Part shown: piece after piece, positions 22,901-32,897 of the stretch
How the letters are laid out: each line of letters starts with the position of its first letter
Numbering within the stretch: position 1 is the stretch's first letter
Assembly: GCF_001039355.2 (NCBI RefSeq)
Contig: NW_019773753.1
Span: forward strand, 1-53,046
Reading direction: 5' to 3'
From: Lingula anatina
Lineage: Eukaryota; Brachiopoda; Lingulata; Lingulida; Lingulidae
Length of the DNA: 53,046 nt
Notes under the pieces: generated by a model
Seen by the model: the letters and a program-made list of their open reading frames with translations, nothing else
What the model was told of the DNA's origin: nothing
Database searches by the model: none
Made by a program: the position numbers and the translations under genes

Positions 22901-23938
22901 TACAATTACTGTACATATCAAATGCAAATCGTATTGCAACGTGAACGATATTTTTGAACCAATCCCGACTTGCTCAGGCTTACGGTAATTAATACAGACT
23001 AATCGACCATTTAATGTGTACCTGTACAAAAGTATCCGTCAAGAATCTTTTGGTTGTCTTCAGAAAACTCAAGAGGACTTATTGTCCTCACCTCCCACCC
23101 CTCCCCCCCCCCCCAAAGCGATTCTATAGTTGTATATTATGTATATTATGTTTTTGAACGAGAACTGATAGACGTCAATAGGTTTAAAAATCTGCAGTAT
23201 ATTATACTACAATCCTTTGCCTTATTGATAGAGCGCTCTGAAGCATACTCACTGCCGCACTTAGAGTCCAGCTTCCAACCATCAGATACGGCGTCCTTAG
23301 TGGTTCTTGGCATCGACGAAAACGAATTACCGAAGGGGTTAATTCCGAAAGTGACTGAAACAAAGACGAGCAAAAATATCGAGAATCAAAACCAAAAATA
23401 TCGAGGATTGAATAAATGCCATTATAAAAGCGAACTTTTTAATTATGTAATTCTACAGTTCAATTTTAACAACTTGTATTTAACTCCTGTCCTTTTTTTC
23501 TTAGGAGATATTATGTCATTCAAAAATCTCTGAAACTTTAAAAATTATATCCATTTGTGTAATTTAAAGGAAGTAAAATAAAATGCTTAACAATATTCTA
23601 GCAAAAAAAGTACCGTACCTTTCAAATCATCCCATTGCGGTCCTGTATGATAAAAAGATTAAAGTTGAAATTTTCACAAAGATTTTTCAAAAAGAACTAA
23701 ATTAGCTGTGGACATTTTATCAAACGAACTTTTTCTCATCGATTACACTATTCTTAAAAATAATGACAAAAAGTGAAAGAGACACTATTTAATATAAAAG
23801 AAATTATAATCCTGCATTGTAGCATGTACAATTTCAGTTTACAAAAAAAAAAATATATATATCCTCACCGCCGCCAAAAAGCCAGGCGTTCCCAGAGGCA
23901 AGGAGGCCGAATGCCAGAACAGCAGTTATTACGGACAT
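19907..23938 (-). CDS. Secreted protein of unrecognised family, gene D (complete)
   Basis: Eight coding exons on minus: 23938-23869, 23642-23619, 23354-23253, 22879-22779, 22533-22425, 21453-21280, 20961-20801 and 20005-19907, exactly 840 nt and 279 residues. It starts MSVITAVLAFGLLASGNAWLF, a signal peptide, and shows no membrane segment or anchor, so the product should be extracellular. Visible blocks: GINPFGNSFSSMPRTTKDAV, FMGNRYIKDGDTAVMLFDKN, TALYIQKGTNP, MWTEGHCFYGMGKHYWYNVR, FGWAFIGDFKSPRYEHPG and a terminal CVTSVGTLSTMHIYMYSTAR. Six cysteines (in KCG, TIC, HCF, SCN, TCV and the last residue) are also present in gene E and could form disulfides. I do not recognise the domain and assign no function. 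Gene E, the next gene to the right on this strand, is a paralog with identical exon lengths and phases. Confidence 0.88.
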
Positions 23939-23990
23939 TCTCTGAGTCTGTGTCAACTTCAAGAAATGACTGGCGAAGAGTGGTATCAGT

Positions 23991-24000
23991 GGATTATATA
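23991..24000 (-). promoter_or_regulatory. TATA-like box of secreted gene D
   Basis: On the minus strand the bases read TATATAATCC, 53-62 bases upstream of the ATG of gene D, which would leave a 5' UTR of about 25-30 bases. Gene E has a weaker 'tgtatatg' (31951-31960) closer to its ATG. Position and sequence fit, but there is no transcript evidence. Confidence 0.35.
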
Positions 24001-24552
24001 CATGTAGTCTGTACACCGTCTGGTCATTCCCACTACCCCTCACACTGACCGATAGTGTGTACTAAATAATGCACTGTCCACGAGCACGACATACACGACA
24101 GCAAGCGACAGCGAGGCATGCTATCGTGTACATCGGGCGAGGGGGTAACATTGCATTATTTGTTATACGTATAAAGGGAAATCGTGCATGTTCTCCAAAA
24201 CCCCTTACTTTGAATAGAACGCGCTGATATCACCGCGCATAGGGTGATATCAAAGAATGGACTTTCCCCGCGTTTACGCCGAAAGTTTCTGTCTAATTGT
24301 GGTCACCATCCAATCATTTTCATTTGTGTGATAAGTTTGTGGTTGCGTGTGTATTGGCAGACACATGGGTCAGTGGTTTTTCGTGAGTAGTTTGCCGATT
24401 TCCTGCCCATCTCCCGCACGTGGCAGTCACTCCCTCTCATTCATAGTTCGGCAAAGCCAAATGACAGAGCGACATTCCAGAAATGGACAAGCATCCGAGT
24501 TTTGCACATTTTTCCCAACGTATCGGACGTCGAACTTCTAACGGCAAGTCAA
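24001..24552. other. Intergenic DNA between gene D and the recombinase relic
   Basis: Upstream DNA of gene D, moderately G+C-rich around 24060-24240. A 'gatatcaccgcgcatagggtgatatc' inverted repeat (24227-24252, about 8-base arms) is visible. No gene was found. Confidence 0.4.
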
Positions 24553-25482
24553 ATGGCAGAAAAAAGTTATTTGGACAATACGAAACAGCATTTTTCTGAC
24601 ATTTCGGACGACGAAGTTATAAGCTCGAGTTAAAAGGCTTCCTCGTCTGAGGTGAAGGTGCGTATAACACAAATACACAATATTCATTTATATATTTTAC
24701 TTTTCCATATGTATTACCACTACATAAATGATAGGACACAATGCATATGTACCTGGACATTTGATTTTGAACGGATGAGATTCAATACTTTCGAAAAACG
24801 TGAAAATTAACATATTTGGCCAATTGCGTTTTCTTATAATATTATCTTGTTTTTAGAAGGGGAATGGCAGTAAAAGTTTCGCTTTACCAGTAACAGATGA
24901 GGAAATGGAGCTAAGCTCAAAAGCAAGCTTACCTAAGACCTAAGAAACTTTGCGTCGTAACATGTGGGCACTTAATACATGGAATAAGTGAGCAGTGGCA
25001 CGAAACAACACACGGTTGCACGGTTGTCATTAATAAATGGAATACAATAATGAAACCTGACGAACCTGACGTGGAACTTCAGTACTGGATATCTAAATTT
25101 ATACTGGAGGTGAGAAAAGAGAACGGTACGGAATATCCTCCAAGGACACTCCTGTCCCTTGTGAAGGGACTGAAGAGTTGCATTCGCCGGTGCGAAGCGA
25201 CGGGTTGATTTATTAAATTCTGAACAATTTGTGGGTCTCAGACAAGTATTAGGCTCTGAGATGAAGCGTCTTTTTCATGCTGGCCTCGGGTGTATACCAC
25301 CAAAAAGACCCAAGCAATTTCTTTGGAGGATGAAAGAAAACTATGGTCATCGAAAGCGCTGGGCGACTACAATCCCAATGCACTCGTGCGTACACTGCAC
25401 TACTTGGGTGGCAAAAAATTCGGACTACGAGGTGGACAGGAACATCGACGACTGCGATTTTTCTAACTTGATTCAAATATAA
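24553..25482 (+). pseudogene. Broken Crypton/KIAA1958-type tyrosine recombinase
   Basis: Pieces of a protein of the Crypton-derived recombinase group (KIAA1958, QRICH1, ZMYM and related) appear in order but in different frames. An ATG at 24553 opens MAEKSYLDNTKQHFSDISDD. After a likely acceptor (tttttag, about 24851-24857) comes KSFALPVTDEEMELSSKASL, then around 24950 MWALNTWNK before a stop. About 25055-25205 reads YWISKFILEVRKENGTEYPP in frame up to a TGA. The next frame carries LLNSEQFVGLRQVLGSEMKR. After a further frame change near 25325 come SLEDERKLW and, at about 25395-25470, KKFGLRGGQEHRRLRFF, the family's conserved GG.EHR block. At least three stops or frame changes make it non-functional. 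It is probably a dead transposon copy rather than a lost host gene. Confidence 0.78.
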
Positions 25483-26416
25483 ATTAAGTGCCTGATGTTG
25501 TTTATGTCTAATTTTTCTTTTTCAGTGACTATTCATATAAAATCCGAGGAAAAAAAACGAGATATCGAGCTTTTTTGAAGGATTTTACTGAGTAACCACG
25601 AGATACGCTATCATAAAGTGCGAGCGAAAGTGTGCGCAGATGTGGAGATGAAACGGGACTGGTTTAGGACTAAATTACATCACCAGACGACCAACAGACT
25701 ACAAACACTGGAACTTGGCTGTAGTCTGCCCACGTTCTAGTGGCTGGGCAATCGATGAGAAATGAATCAATTATCAATCTACGTAGCTGCTTGGTGACGT
25801 GGCAATCCAATTTCGTCACACATAATTCCTTCTGCCTGCAACGATCTCTGTTTTTAGACGAATAATCTTGTTGCTTCATAGCTGAACATGGTTCATAAAA
25901 CACAAGAAACTAATTTTCCTGATAAAGTTACATTCAAACCTGTTTGTAGGCCTATTATTCAAAGGCTAAGTGTCATATTGGTATAGGCTACCGTAAGTCC
26001 AAAACAATTAGAATACTGACCTTCAAATTTCTTCCATAATTTTTTCGACTATTTAGATCCATGTTTAAGATGCATTTAAGCGAGTAAATATGTCAAATCG
26101 CTGTCTAAACCCGATCAAATTAGGCCTATAGTCTCGGATACAGTGTAGTTTATCGATCTTTAAGGTGTGGAGGGATTTCGTTGGAACAATTTACGACCAG
26201 AAATTTAAAGAAGTTGCAGTTTTCTAATGTACATGTATCTTTAATTAAGCAGAAAAAAAGGTATAATCCTTTTCCAAGGCAGGATAATTTCTAACAATTT
26301 TCAAAACAGAACAAATAATTTAAGTTTATTTTGAATAAATTTATTTTAACGGTTATATTTTCATTAAATATAATTCCAATTGTAACTGACGTCATCGTCT
26401 ACGTCATCCCTGCAGC
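25483..26416. other. Intergenic DNA, nothing recognisable
   Basis: This is A+T-rich DNA between the recombinase relic and the 3' end of secreted gene E. The right edge should hold the 3' UTR of gene E: an AATAAA on minus lies at 26345-26340, about 72 bases past its stop. The frame at 25670-25903 shows no family resemblance. Confidence 0.5.
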
Positions 26417-29000
26417 TCAGCACGTGTTCACCGCGGCAGTGCTGTCCATGTAGATGTGGAGAGTGGACAGTGGACCCGCCGTGGACAGACAAGTAGGGAC
26501 GGGCTTCAAAAACCACTAAAATGTAAAAAAAATTGATAAAGGTTATTTGTTGGCAGCAATTCTAACACACAAAATCTCCCACATTTCAATTTGTCTAATT
26601 CGCTTGTTTATATCAAAAGTAGCTTACCGTTAGTTCTATTTAGGTCTTTTACTGCTATAAAAATAAATTCGGGCTCATAGATATCTTGCTTTATGATGAT
26701 TTAAACAATGACTTAAGTGAAAGTTGGTATAAACTCATTGTGAAAAAGGGGCATTATGTTCTCTGCAGTGGACTGTTACTCTACTTTCCACAGTTTACGG
26801 TCTTAGAGTCAGGACCAATTTTTGACAATTTTGTGAATTACAGCTGCTTACCGAGAAGCTAGACTGCCCTGGGTGCTCGTATCTGGAGGATTTGTAGTCT
26901 CCCTGGAAAGCCCAGCCGAAAGCGTTCAGCTTCCCTCCATTGTACAAGAGGAAGACGGGCACGAACTCCTCACAGGCCATGTCCTGGCGAATGTTGTACC
27001 AGTAGTGCTTGCCTGGAATCAACTCGGATTTGTTTAATAAAGTTAATTTCTTTTCTTTCCTTTAAGATCTAAAAATCTATTGACACACTATAGATCCCCT
27101 ACACTTAATGGACACTGGTGAGATGAAAAGTAATATTAATAAAATCTGACTATGACAATAACATATACCGAGGTTATTACTATACCTACCGCCCTTGGAA
27201 AAAAAACTGGTGTACAAATGATATACATAAATTTCGTTTCTTCTACACCTACTATCCTTATGAAGAGAGCACCGAGGACAAAAAAATATGCTTAGTGTTT
27301 TTTAATGCCTTAAGCTTTTTTAACCTTAAAATAAAAGAATTTATTATGAAGTCCTCCAAATGGATAACGAAGCTTAAGGCATTAAAAAACACTACGCAGC
27401 GGGTGTACAGGAGCCTTTAGTTGTTAGAATAGTGACCGCGTCTCACCCATGCCGTAGAAGCAATGCCCCTCTGTCCACATTGTGTTTTTAACGTCATCCT
27501 GGGACATTGGCATGGCGATGGAATCGGTGACAGGATTGGTGCCTTTCTGAATATAGAGGGCGTTACCAGTGCCAAGGGCAGAGTACTGTTCGGCAGTGCG
27601 GCCGGTGCTACAGATGGTGGCTGGAAAAAAAGAGAAAGAGAGAAAAGTCTCAAAAACAGCTGCAGAAAGATAGCAATCCTTATAGCGACGTAGACCTTAG
27701 GTGCAATATGAAAATTTTGAGAACAAAATTATATTCACTTGTCTACATCATAACGCTTTTTACTTTGGAATAATTTGGTTGTACTATGCAAAATGATTAT
27801 ACAAATACTGCACACGCTTTTAATTTAACTTAGGAAAAAACGTTGATCTTGTTAACTTTTGACTTGTGCCATTTCTCAATTTCGGTAAACAAAGGGGGTA
27901 AAAAGTCCACTTTTTAAGATTTATTCGGTTTTATTGAGTGACCAGGTCAAGCTGACCCTGGTAAGGTGCGGTGAAATCCGAGGGTCACGACGTTGTGATA
28001 ACCATGAGGTTTAAGATAAACATAACTGACCAAAGAGACAGATACCTATCTCTTTAGACTGACCAAACGTATGGGAACGGACAGGTTTGAATCCTATGCC
28101 ATCAGTTCCACTTGTTAACCAGGCGCAGTGAAAAAGTTTGGTAAAACGAAATTTCGTCCAGTCGAAATGAAACACCAAGAAGTTTCTCTACAAAATCTTG
28201 GAATACAGAGCTGAGGGCATCCCGTCAGTATACCCTTATACCAATTATACATGTATTTGTATAATGGCTGCAAGGTCTACAATGACGGATTTAGAGGGGG
28301 GTCAGGGGGGTTCCGACCCCCCCCCCCCCTTCGATTTCTGGTCCCCTCTTGAAATTAGAATTTTAACTAAATGAATCATAGTTCTAAACCGTACCAAATG
28401 GCACTGTTTTCCCTCTAAAATACCAAAAAATTTGGTGCCCTTTAGCGGGCCCCGAGCCCCACGCCAAGACGGGGGTAGGGGGGGGTGGGGGGGGGGAGGA
28501 GGGTCGGCTTGGCATCCGCGGACCCCCCTTCAAATAATCCTGGATACGCCCATGGGTCTACATAAACACACACAAGCATAACATTTTTAATCATTTCGGT
28601 TTATAAATTTTTTCCTTTGATCCATACCTGGGTCAGTGAAGTAAGCGGTGATGGTGTATTTGTCGCTCTCATCAATGAAGTATTTTCTGGCATCTGCTGT
28701 CATTTTGGACGGGTAGGGAGCATTGGTTTTGGGGATCTGAAGGTCGAATAATCAGTTGATTGACTCGATTACTGATGAAGTATTATTACCACTTCCAATT
28801 TAAGCATGTTGTTTACGTAAATGAATATTCTCTTAAAACTACTCAAATTTAATTAACACTTCTCATTTTTAAATAATATCAATGAGCTTATTCAGCTGTG
28901 AGTTGACAAGTTTGCAAAGTCCTGCCGTCTCAATAAAAGACAATCATGAAAATGAACCAAAAACAGTGATATTTTTATTTTCGAAAAAAATAAATAAATA

Positions 29001-29031
<31 letters not shown>

Positions 29032-31923
29032 TAAATAAATAAATAAATAAATAAATAAAATAAAATAAAAATACCGGCACCCACCCAAACACCCCCTCCC
29101 CCCCCCCCCAGCCTAGGTGCCAGTACTCACCCCAGCNNNNNNNNNNNNNNNNNNNNNNNNNNNNNNNNNNNNNNNNNNNNNNNNNNNNNNNNNNNNNNNN
29201 NNNNNNNNNNNNNNNNNNNNNNNNNNNNNNNNNNNNNNNNNNNNNNNNNNNNNNNNNNNNNNNNNNNNNNNNNNNNNNNNNNNNNNNNNNNNNNNNNNNN
29301 NNNNNNNNNNNNNNNNNNNNNNNNNNNNNNNNNNNNNNNNNNNNNNNNNNNNNNNNNNNNNNNNNNNNNNNNNNNNNNNNNNNNNNNNNNNNNNNNNNNN
29401 NNNNNNNNNNNNNNNNNNNNNNNNNNNNNNNNNNNNNNNNNNNNNNNNNNNNNNNNNNNNNNNNNNNNNNNNNNNNNNNNNNNNNNNNNNNNNNNNNNNN
29501 NNNNNNNNNNNNNNNNNNNNNNNNNNNNNNNNNNNNNNNNNNNNNNNNNNNNNNNNNNNNNNNNNNNNNNNNNNNNNNNNNNNNNNNNNNNNNNNNNNNN
29601 NNNNNNNNNNNNNNNNNNNNNNNNNNNNNNNNNNNNNNNNNNNNNNNNNNNNNNNNNNNNNNNNNNNNNNNNNNNNNNNNNNNNNNNNNNNNNNNNNNNN
29701 NNNNNNNNNNNNNNNNNNNNNNNNNNNNNNNNNNNNNNNNNNNNNNNNNNNNNNNNNNNNNNNNNNNNNNNNNNNNNNNNNNNNNNNNNNNNNNNNNNNN
29801 NNNNNNNNNNNNNNNNNNNNNNNNNNNNNNNNNNNNNNNNNNNNNNNNNNNNNNNNNNNNNNNNNNNNNNNNNNNNNNNNNNNNNNNNNNNNNNNNNNNN
29901 NNNNNNNNNNNNNNNNNNNNNNNNNNNNNNNNNNNNNNNNNNNNNNNNNNNNNNNNNNNNNNNNNNNNNNNNNNNNNNNNNNNNNNNNNNNNNNNNNNNN
30001 NNNNNNNNNNNNNNNNNNNNNNNNNNNNNNNNNNNNNNNNNNNNNNNNNNNNNNNNNNNNNNNNNNNNNNNNNNNNNNNNNNNNNNNNNNNNNNNNNNNN
30101 NNNNNNNNNNNNTTTTCGTGTGTGCACGAACACACATATTTAATTGATGGTATCTGCTGGAATCTGGCCCCAAATTGTATCTCTTCTTATCAAAGGTGTC
30201 ATTATCGAGCAAAGTCAGGTGCAAACTAGAGACAAAAAACTCAGCTACAATCCTTGTCCTACTACATGTACCACGCCAAATAGGCCCACATGTTTTGTCA
30301 CAACTTAAGTCTAGAAGATGTTCTTTAAAAAAACATGGAATCTGTGCGTCCTACCTGGGTCGGTAAAGTAGGCAGTGATGGTGAATTTGTCGCTCTCTTC
30401 AATGAAGTATTTTCTGACGTCCTCACTCATACTTGATGGAAAGGTGCCAGCCTTCTTAGGAATCTAAAATTGCCAAGGATACATTTGAAAAATAGTTATA
30501 ATTTATTCACATTATGTATCAATTGATAAACATTATCGACATTTAAATTAGATAGCCACAGATAGCTGAAAAAACAAAAAACAAAATATCGCAGTTATAC
30601 AAGAAAATGATGATAACTATAAGATGCCTGGACTTATTTTCACTATGAGGCACTTACGGGTAAAGATACCCAAATTCCTTTTTCGTCTTAACGTGTTATA
30701 ATACTCACCCCAGCTTGTATACCAGCAATGTAGCCGTTCTTATCAAACAACAACATCACCGCTGTATCGCCGTCCTTGATGTAACGGTTGCCCATGAACT
30801 GGCTGTTGCCTGGGGAAAACAAAAGGTAAAGGTCTGTATTAAAGGTGAAAAATTTTTAAAAAAATGGAGAGCAAGCAAACAGTGTCAGCCCCCAGCATAC
30901 AAAATCAGGATAATTTCAATAAAATTTCAAATTGATTTTTTTTTCTGATCACCGCGAGAATTGGAAGCCAGTCCCCCCCCCCCCCAAAAAAAAAAAAAAA
31001 AAAAAAAATTAATTCATTCATTCATTTATAAAAAAGAGATTTATATATTTAAAGCTGAAAATTAATGAACACGCAAACACAGGCATACACACCAACCGAA
31101 ACACTTGGCTTTCCGATTTCAGAAACTTCTTCATATTTTGCCTAGAAAATAAAATTCAAAACTTACTGCCGCATCTAGTATCCAGTTTCCATCCATAGTA
31201 CACAGCATCTTTTACTGTTCTTGGCATCGAGGAAAACGAGTTCCCGAAAGGATTAATCCCAAACGTGACTAAATTAACAAAACAACAGATAATATCACTT
31301 ATTGCTTTGATGGTAAAAAAGCCCTTCGAAACCATGCACGGGTTTTCATTGAAAAGAGAAAAGATGTTAAATTCTCTATTATATTAATAAAAGTATCCTG
31401 TATTACAATAGACCTAGGTGGTTAATTTTTTATCATTTATATAACACTGTCTTAAGATTAAGTGCTTTTATAAGGATAGAACAAAATCATAAGATCAAAT
31501 ACAGGTAAGTTCTAAAACTTCACGTTAGACCTTTATAAAAATGTTTGTTTTTATTTTTCCAGAATTATTTTATAAACGTTGAAAATGATAATGATTAAAA
31601 TCTCATTACCTTTCAGGTCGTCCCATGCTGGACCTATCAAATAATATCAAAATGTCTTTTTAAAGAAAACAATATTAAATTTCTTTAGAAGCTCTTAATA
31701 AGGTCTAAAGCAGAAATACATTAAATTATATGATTTCTCTTAACTTTATCAAAGAACTAGAAAAACTGTTCACTTTGCATCTAATTTAAGTAGACAAAGA
31801 GAATCAATTGACTCTAGGATATTTTAAGTTTTTCCAAGATTTGGTTTACTCACCTCCCCCAAAAAGCCAGGCCTGGCCCGACGCCAAGAGCCCGAAAACG
31901 AACACAGCTGTGCTAATGGACAT
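26417..31923 (-). CDS. Secreted protein of unrecognised family, gene E (interrupted by assembly gap)
   Basis: Paralog of gene D with the same exon lengths: 31923-31854 (70), 31633-31610 (24), 31268-31167 (102), exon 4 unclear, 28736-28628 (109), 27620-27447 (174), 27012-26852 (161) and 26515-26417 (99). It starts MSISTAVFVFGLLASGQAWL (signal peptide) and ends WFLKPVPTC..AAVNTC, keeping all cysteine positions seen in D. Exon 4 is split by the gap: its last six bases and donor lie at 29131-29136 just left of the Ns, whereas the full exon 4 at 30809-30709 is identical to that of gene D and is followed by a D-like exon 5 (30463-30355). Read literally, exons 4 and 5 would be duplicated; I think it more likely that the sequence right of the gap is misassembled. 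Protein function is not recognised. Confidence 0.8.
28282..28554 (-). mobile_element. hAT-like MITE, copy 3, with 8-bp target-site duplication
   Basis: This copy lies in intron 5 of gene E, in reverse orientation to the other two. Left end 'atgacggatttagagggg' and right end 'cctggatacgcccatg' are imperfect inverted repeats. A perfect 8-bp duplication, GGTCTACA, sits at 28274-28281 and 28555-28562. The internal sequence matches the copies at 1-250 and 3548-3825 (for example 'gtgccctttagcgggcccc'). It is 273 bp with no coding capacity. Confidence 0.85.
28986..29070. repeat. Microsatellite (aaat)n/(aat)n
   Basis: Alternating runs of aaat and aat units lie in intron 4 of gene E, followed by a poly-C stretch at about 29095-29109 and then the assembly gap. 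Such runs are prone to sequencing and assembly error. Confidence 0.9.
29137..30112. other. Assembly gap (976 N)
   Basis: An unbroken run of N within gene E. Frames reported as crossing it are meaningless. Single undetermined bases also occur at 32200 and 38139. Confidence 0.99.
30113..30816 (-). repeat. 704-bp near-identical copy of gene D exons 4-5 region
   Basis: Compared base by base with 22183-22886 (constant offset 7930), I find one mismatch (30211 a versus 22281 g) across 704 bases, including all of intron 4 and part of intron 5. Identity stops abruptly at 30816, six bases upstream (on minus) of exon 4, where intron 3 of gene E begins. The left end is the gap. The other exons and introns of D and E are clearly diverged, so this block is anomalous. 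Confidence 0.95.
30973..31008. repeat. Homopolymer pair (C)n(A)n
   Basis: About 13 C followed by about 23 A in intron 3 of gene E. Possibly the tail of an old insertion, but no element body is recognisable. Confidence 0.6.
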
Positions 31924-32897
31924 GGTTCTTCTCTGCCTCCAGATAGTGACCATATACACACATCCACGTGCACATATAGGACTTTATTTGATAAACCCTA
32001 CCACAGATGACCTTTCTCACAGATCTCAAGAGGAGATTTAGGCTTCGTTCACATGCAATGTCTATTTTCTATTTTCTATTTTCTATTTTCGGTATGTCTT
32101 ATGATCACGGTCTGTGCACTAAATATCCCGCGGCGAAATTACTGGCAGCGCGAGCAGGTATTTAGGGCACAGACCGTGATCATAAGATAGCGCAAATAGN
32201 ATCAAGAAACCAACCTGAGGTTCATCAATCCTAAAATCACCAGTACCTTGTACACTACAGGTGGACATTTATGTGCAGCAGTCAATATCGCAAAATTTGT
32301 CTCATTTTTATTAGGCCTATATGTAAAAAAATGCCCGACAGCCATCCCGAGTTACAGATTATATTGCGAACTCTTGACTTTTTTGTCAGTATAATTTGAT
32401 ACTGATAATCTCATAATGGTAATAATAGATTACAGTAAGAGATCCTTAGATTCTAAAAACAAGGGAGTCAGATAATTTTTTTTCTACGCAATTAAAACTA
32501 AAAGCAAAGCAATTAAGATTCGAAATTAAAATGTTTTTCAATGGAGTGATATTATATGTTCGAGATATAGTCCCCTCTAAATCAAAATTAGCCCTACCAG
32601 TAGTTTAGAACTATAAACACACGTAGGGAAAACGTCCATTTTTTTAAAGAACTTCTTTTGATTTGCCGGGTGCAGGTTTGAAGTTAAAGTAATTTTGAGA
32701 AGTAGATAAATCCTCGATATTTCGAGAGACACATTCTAACTCAACATTTCAGCCTGTTTAGCTCGCAGAAAAATAAGTATTACCACATTGCGACAGTTGA
32801 GCAAAGCGCACCAGTGACGCAATCACATGTGCCTGGGAGCCGCCATCTTTAAATGAAGAAAATAGAATTCCGGGCAAGCTAATGCAAATAAGCAAAT
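31924..32897. promoter_or_regulatory. Divergent intergenic region between secreted gene E and Maelstrom
   Basis: About 0.97 kb separates the two start codons, which point away from each other. It holds a (ctatttt)n run at about 32061-32090 and the 91-bp hairpin described separately. A CAGTTG word (the core bound by MYB proteins) lies at 32794-32799, about 100 bases upstream of the Maelstrom ATG, and 'cacatgtg' (palindromic E-box) at about 32824-32831. Each motif is short enough to occur by chance. Confidence 0.4.
32097..32187. repeat. Hairpin / tiny fold-back element
   Basis: The left arm 'tcttatgatcacggtctgtg' continues 'cactaaatatcc'. The right arm is its inverse ('ggtatttagggcacagaccg', then 'tgatcataaga'). 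The arms are about 31 bases with one or two differences around a G+C-rich loop of about 28 bases. It may be a solo fold-back MITE; no target-site duplication was identified. Confidence 0.75.

Noticed and set aside
28892-30229. Long open frames on both strands across 28892-30229
   Set aside because: They consist almost entirely of undetermined bases in the assembly gap and carry no information.
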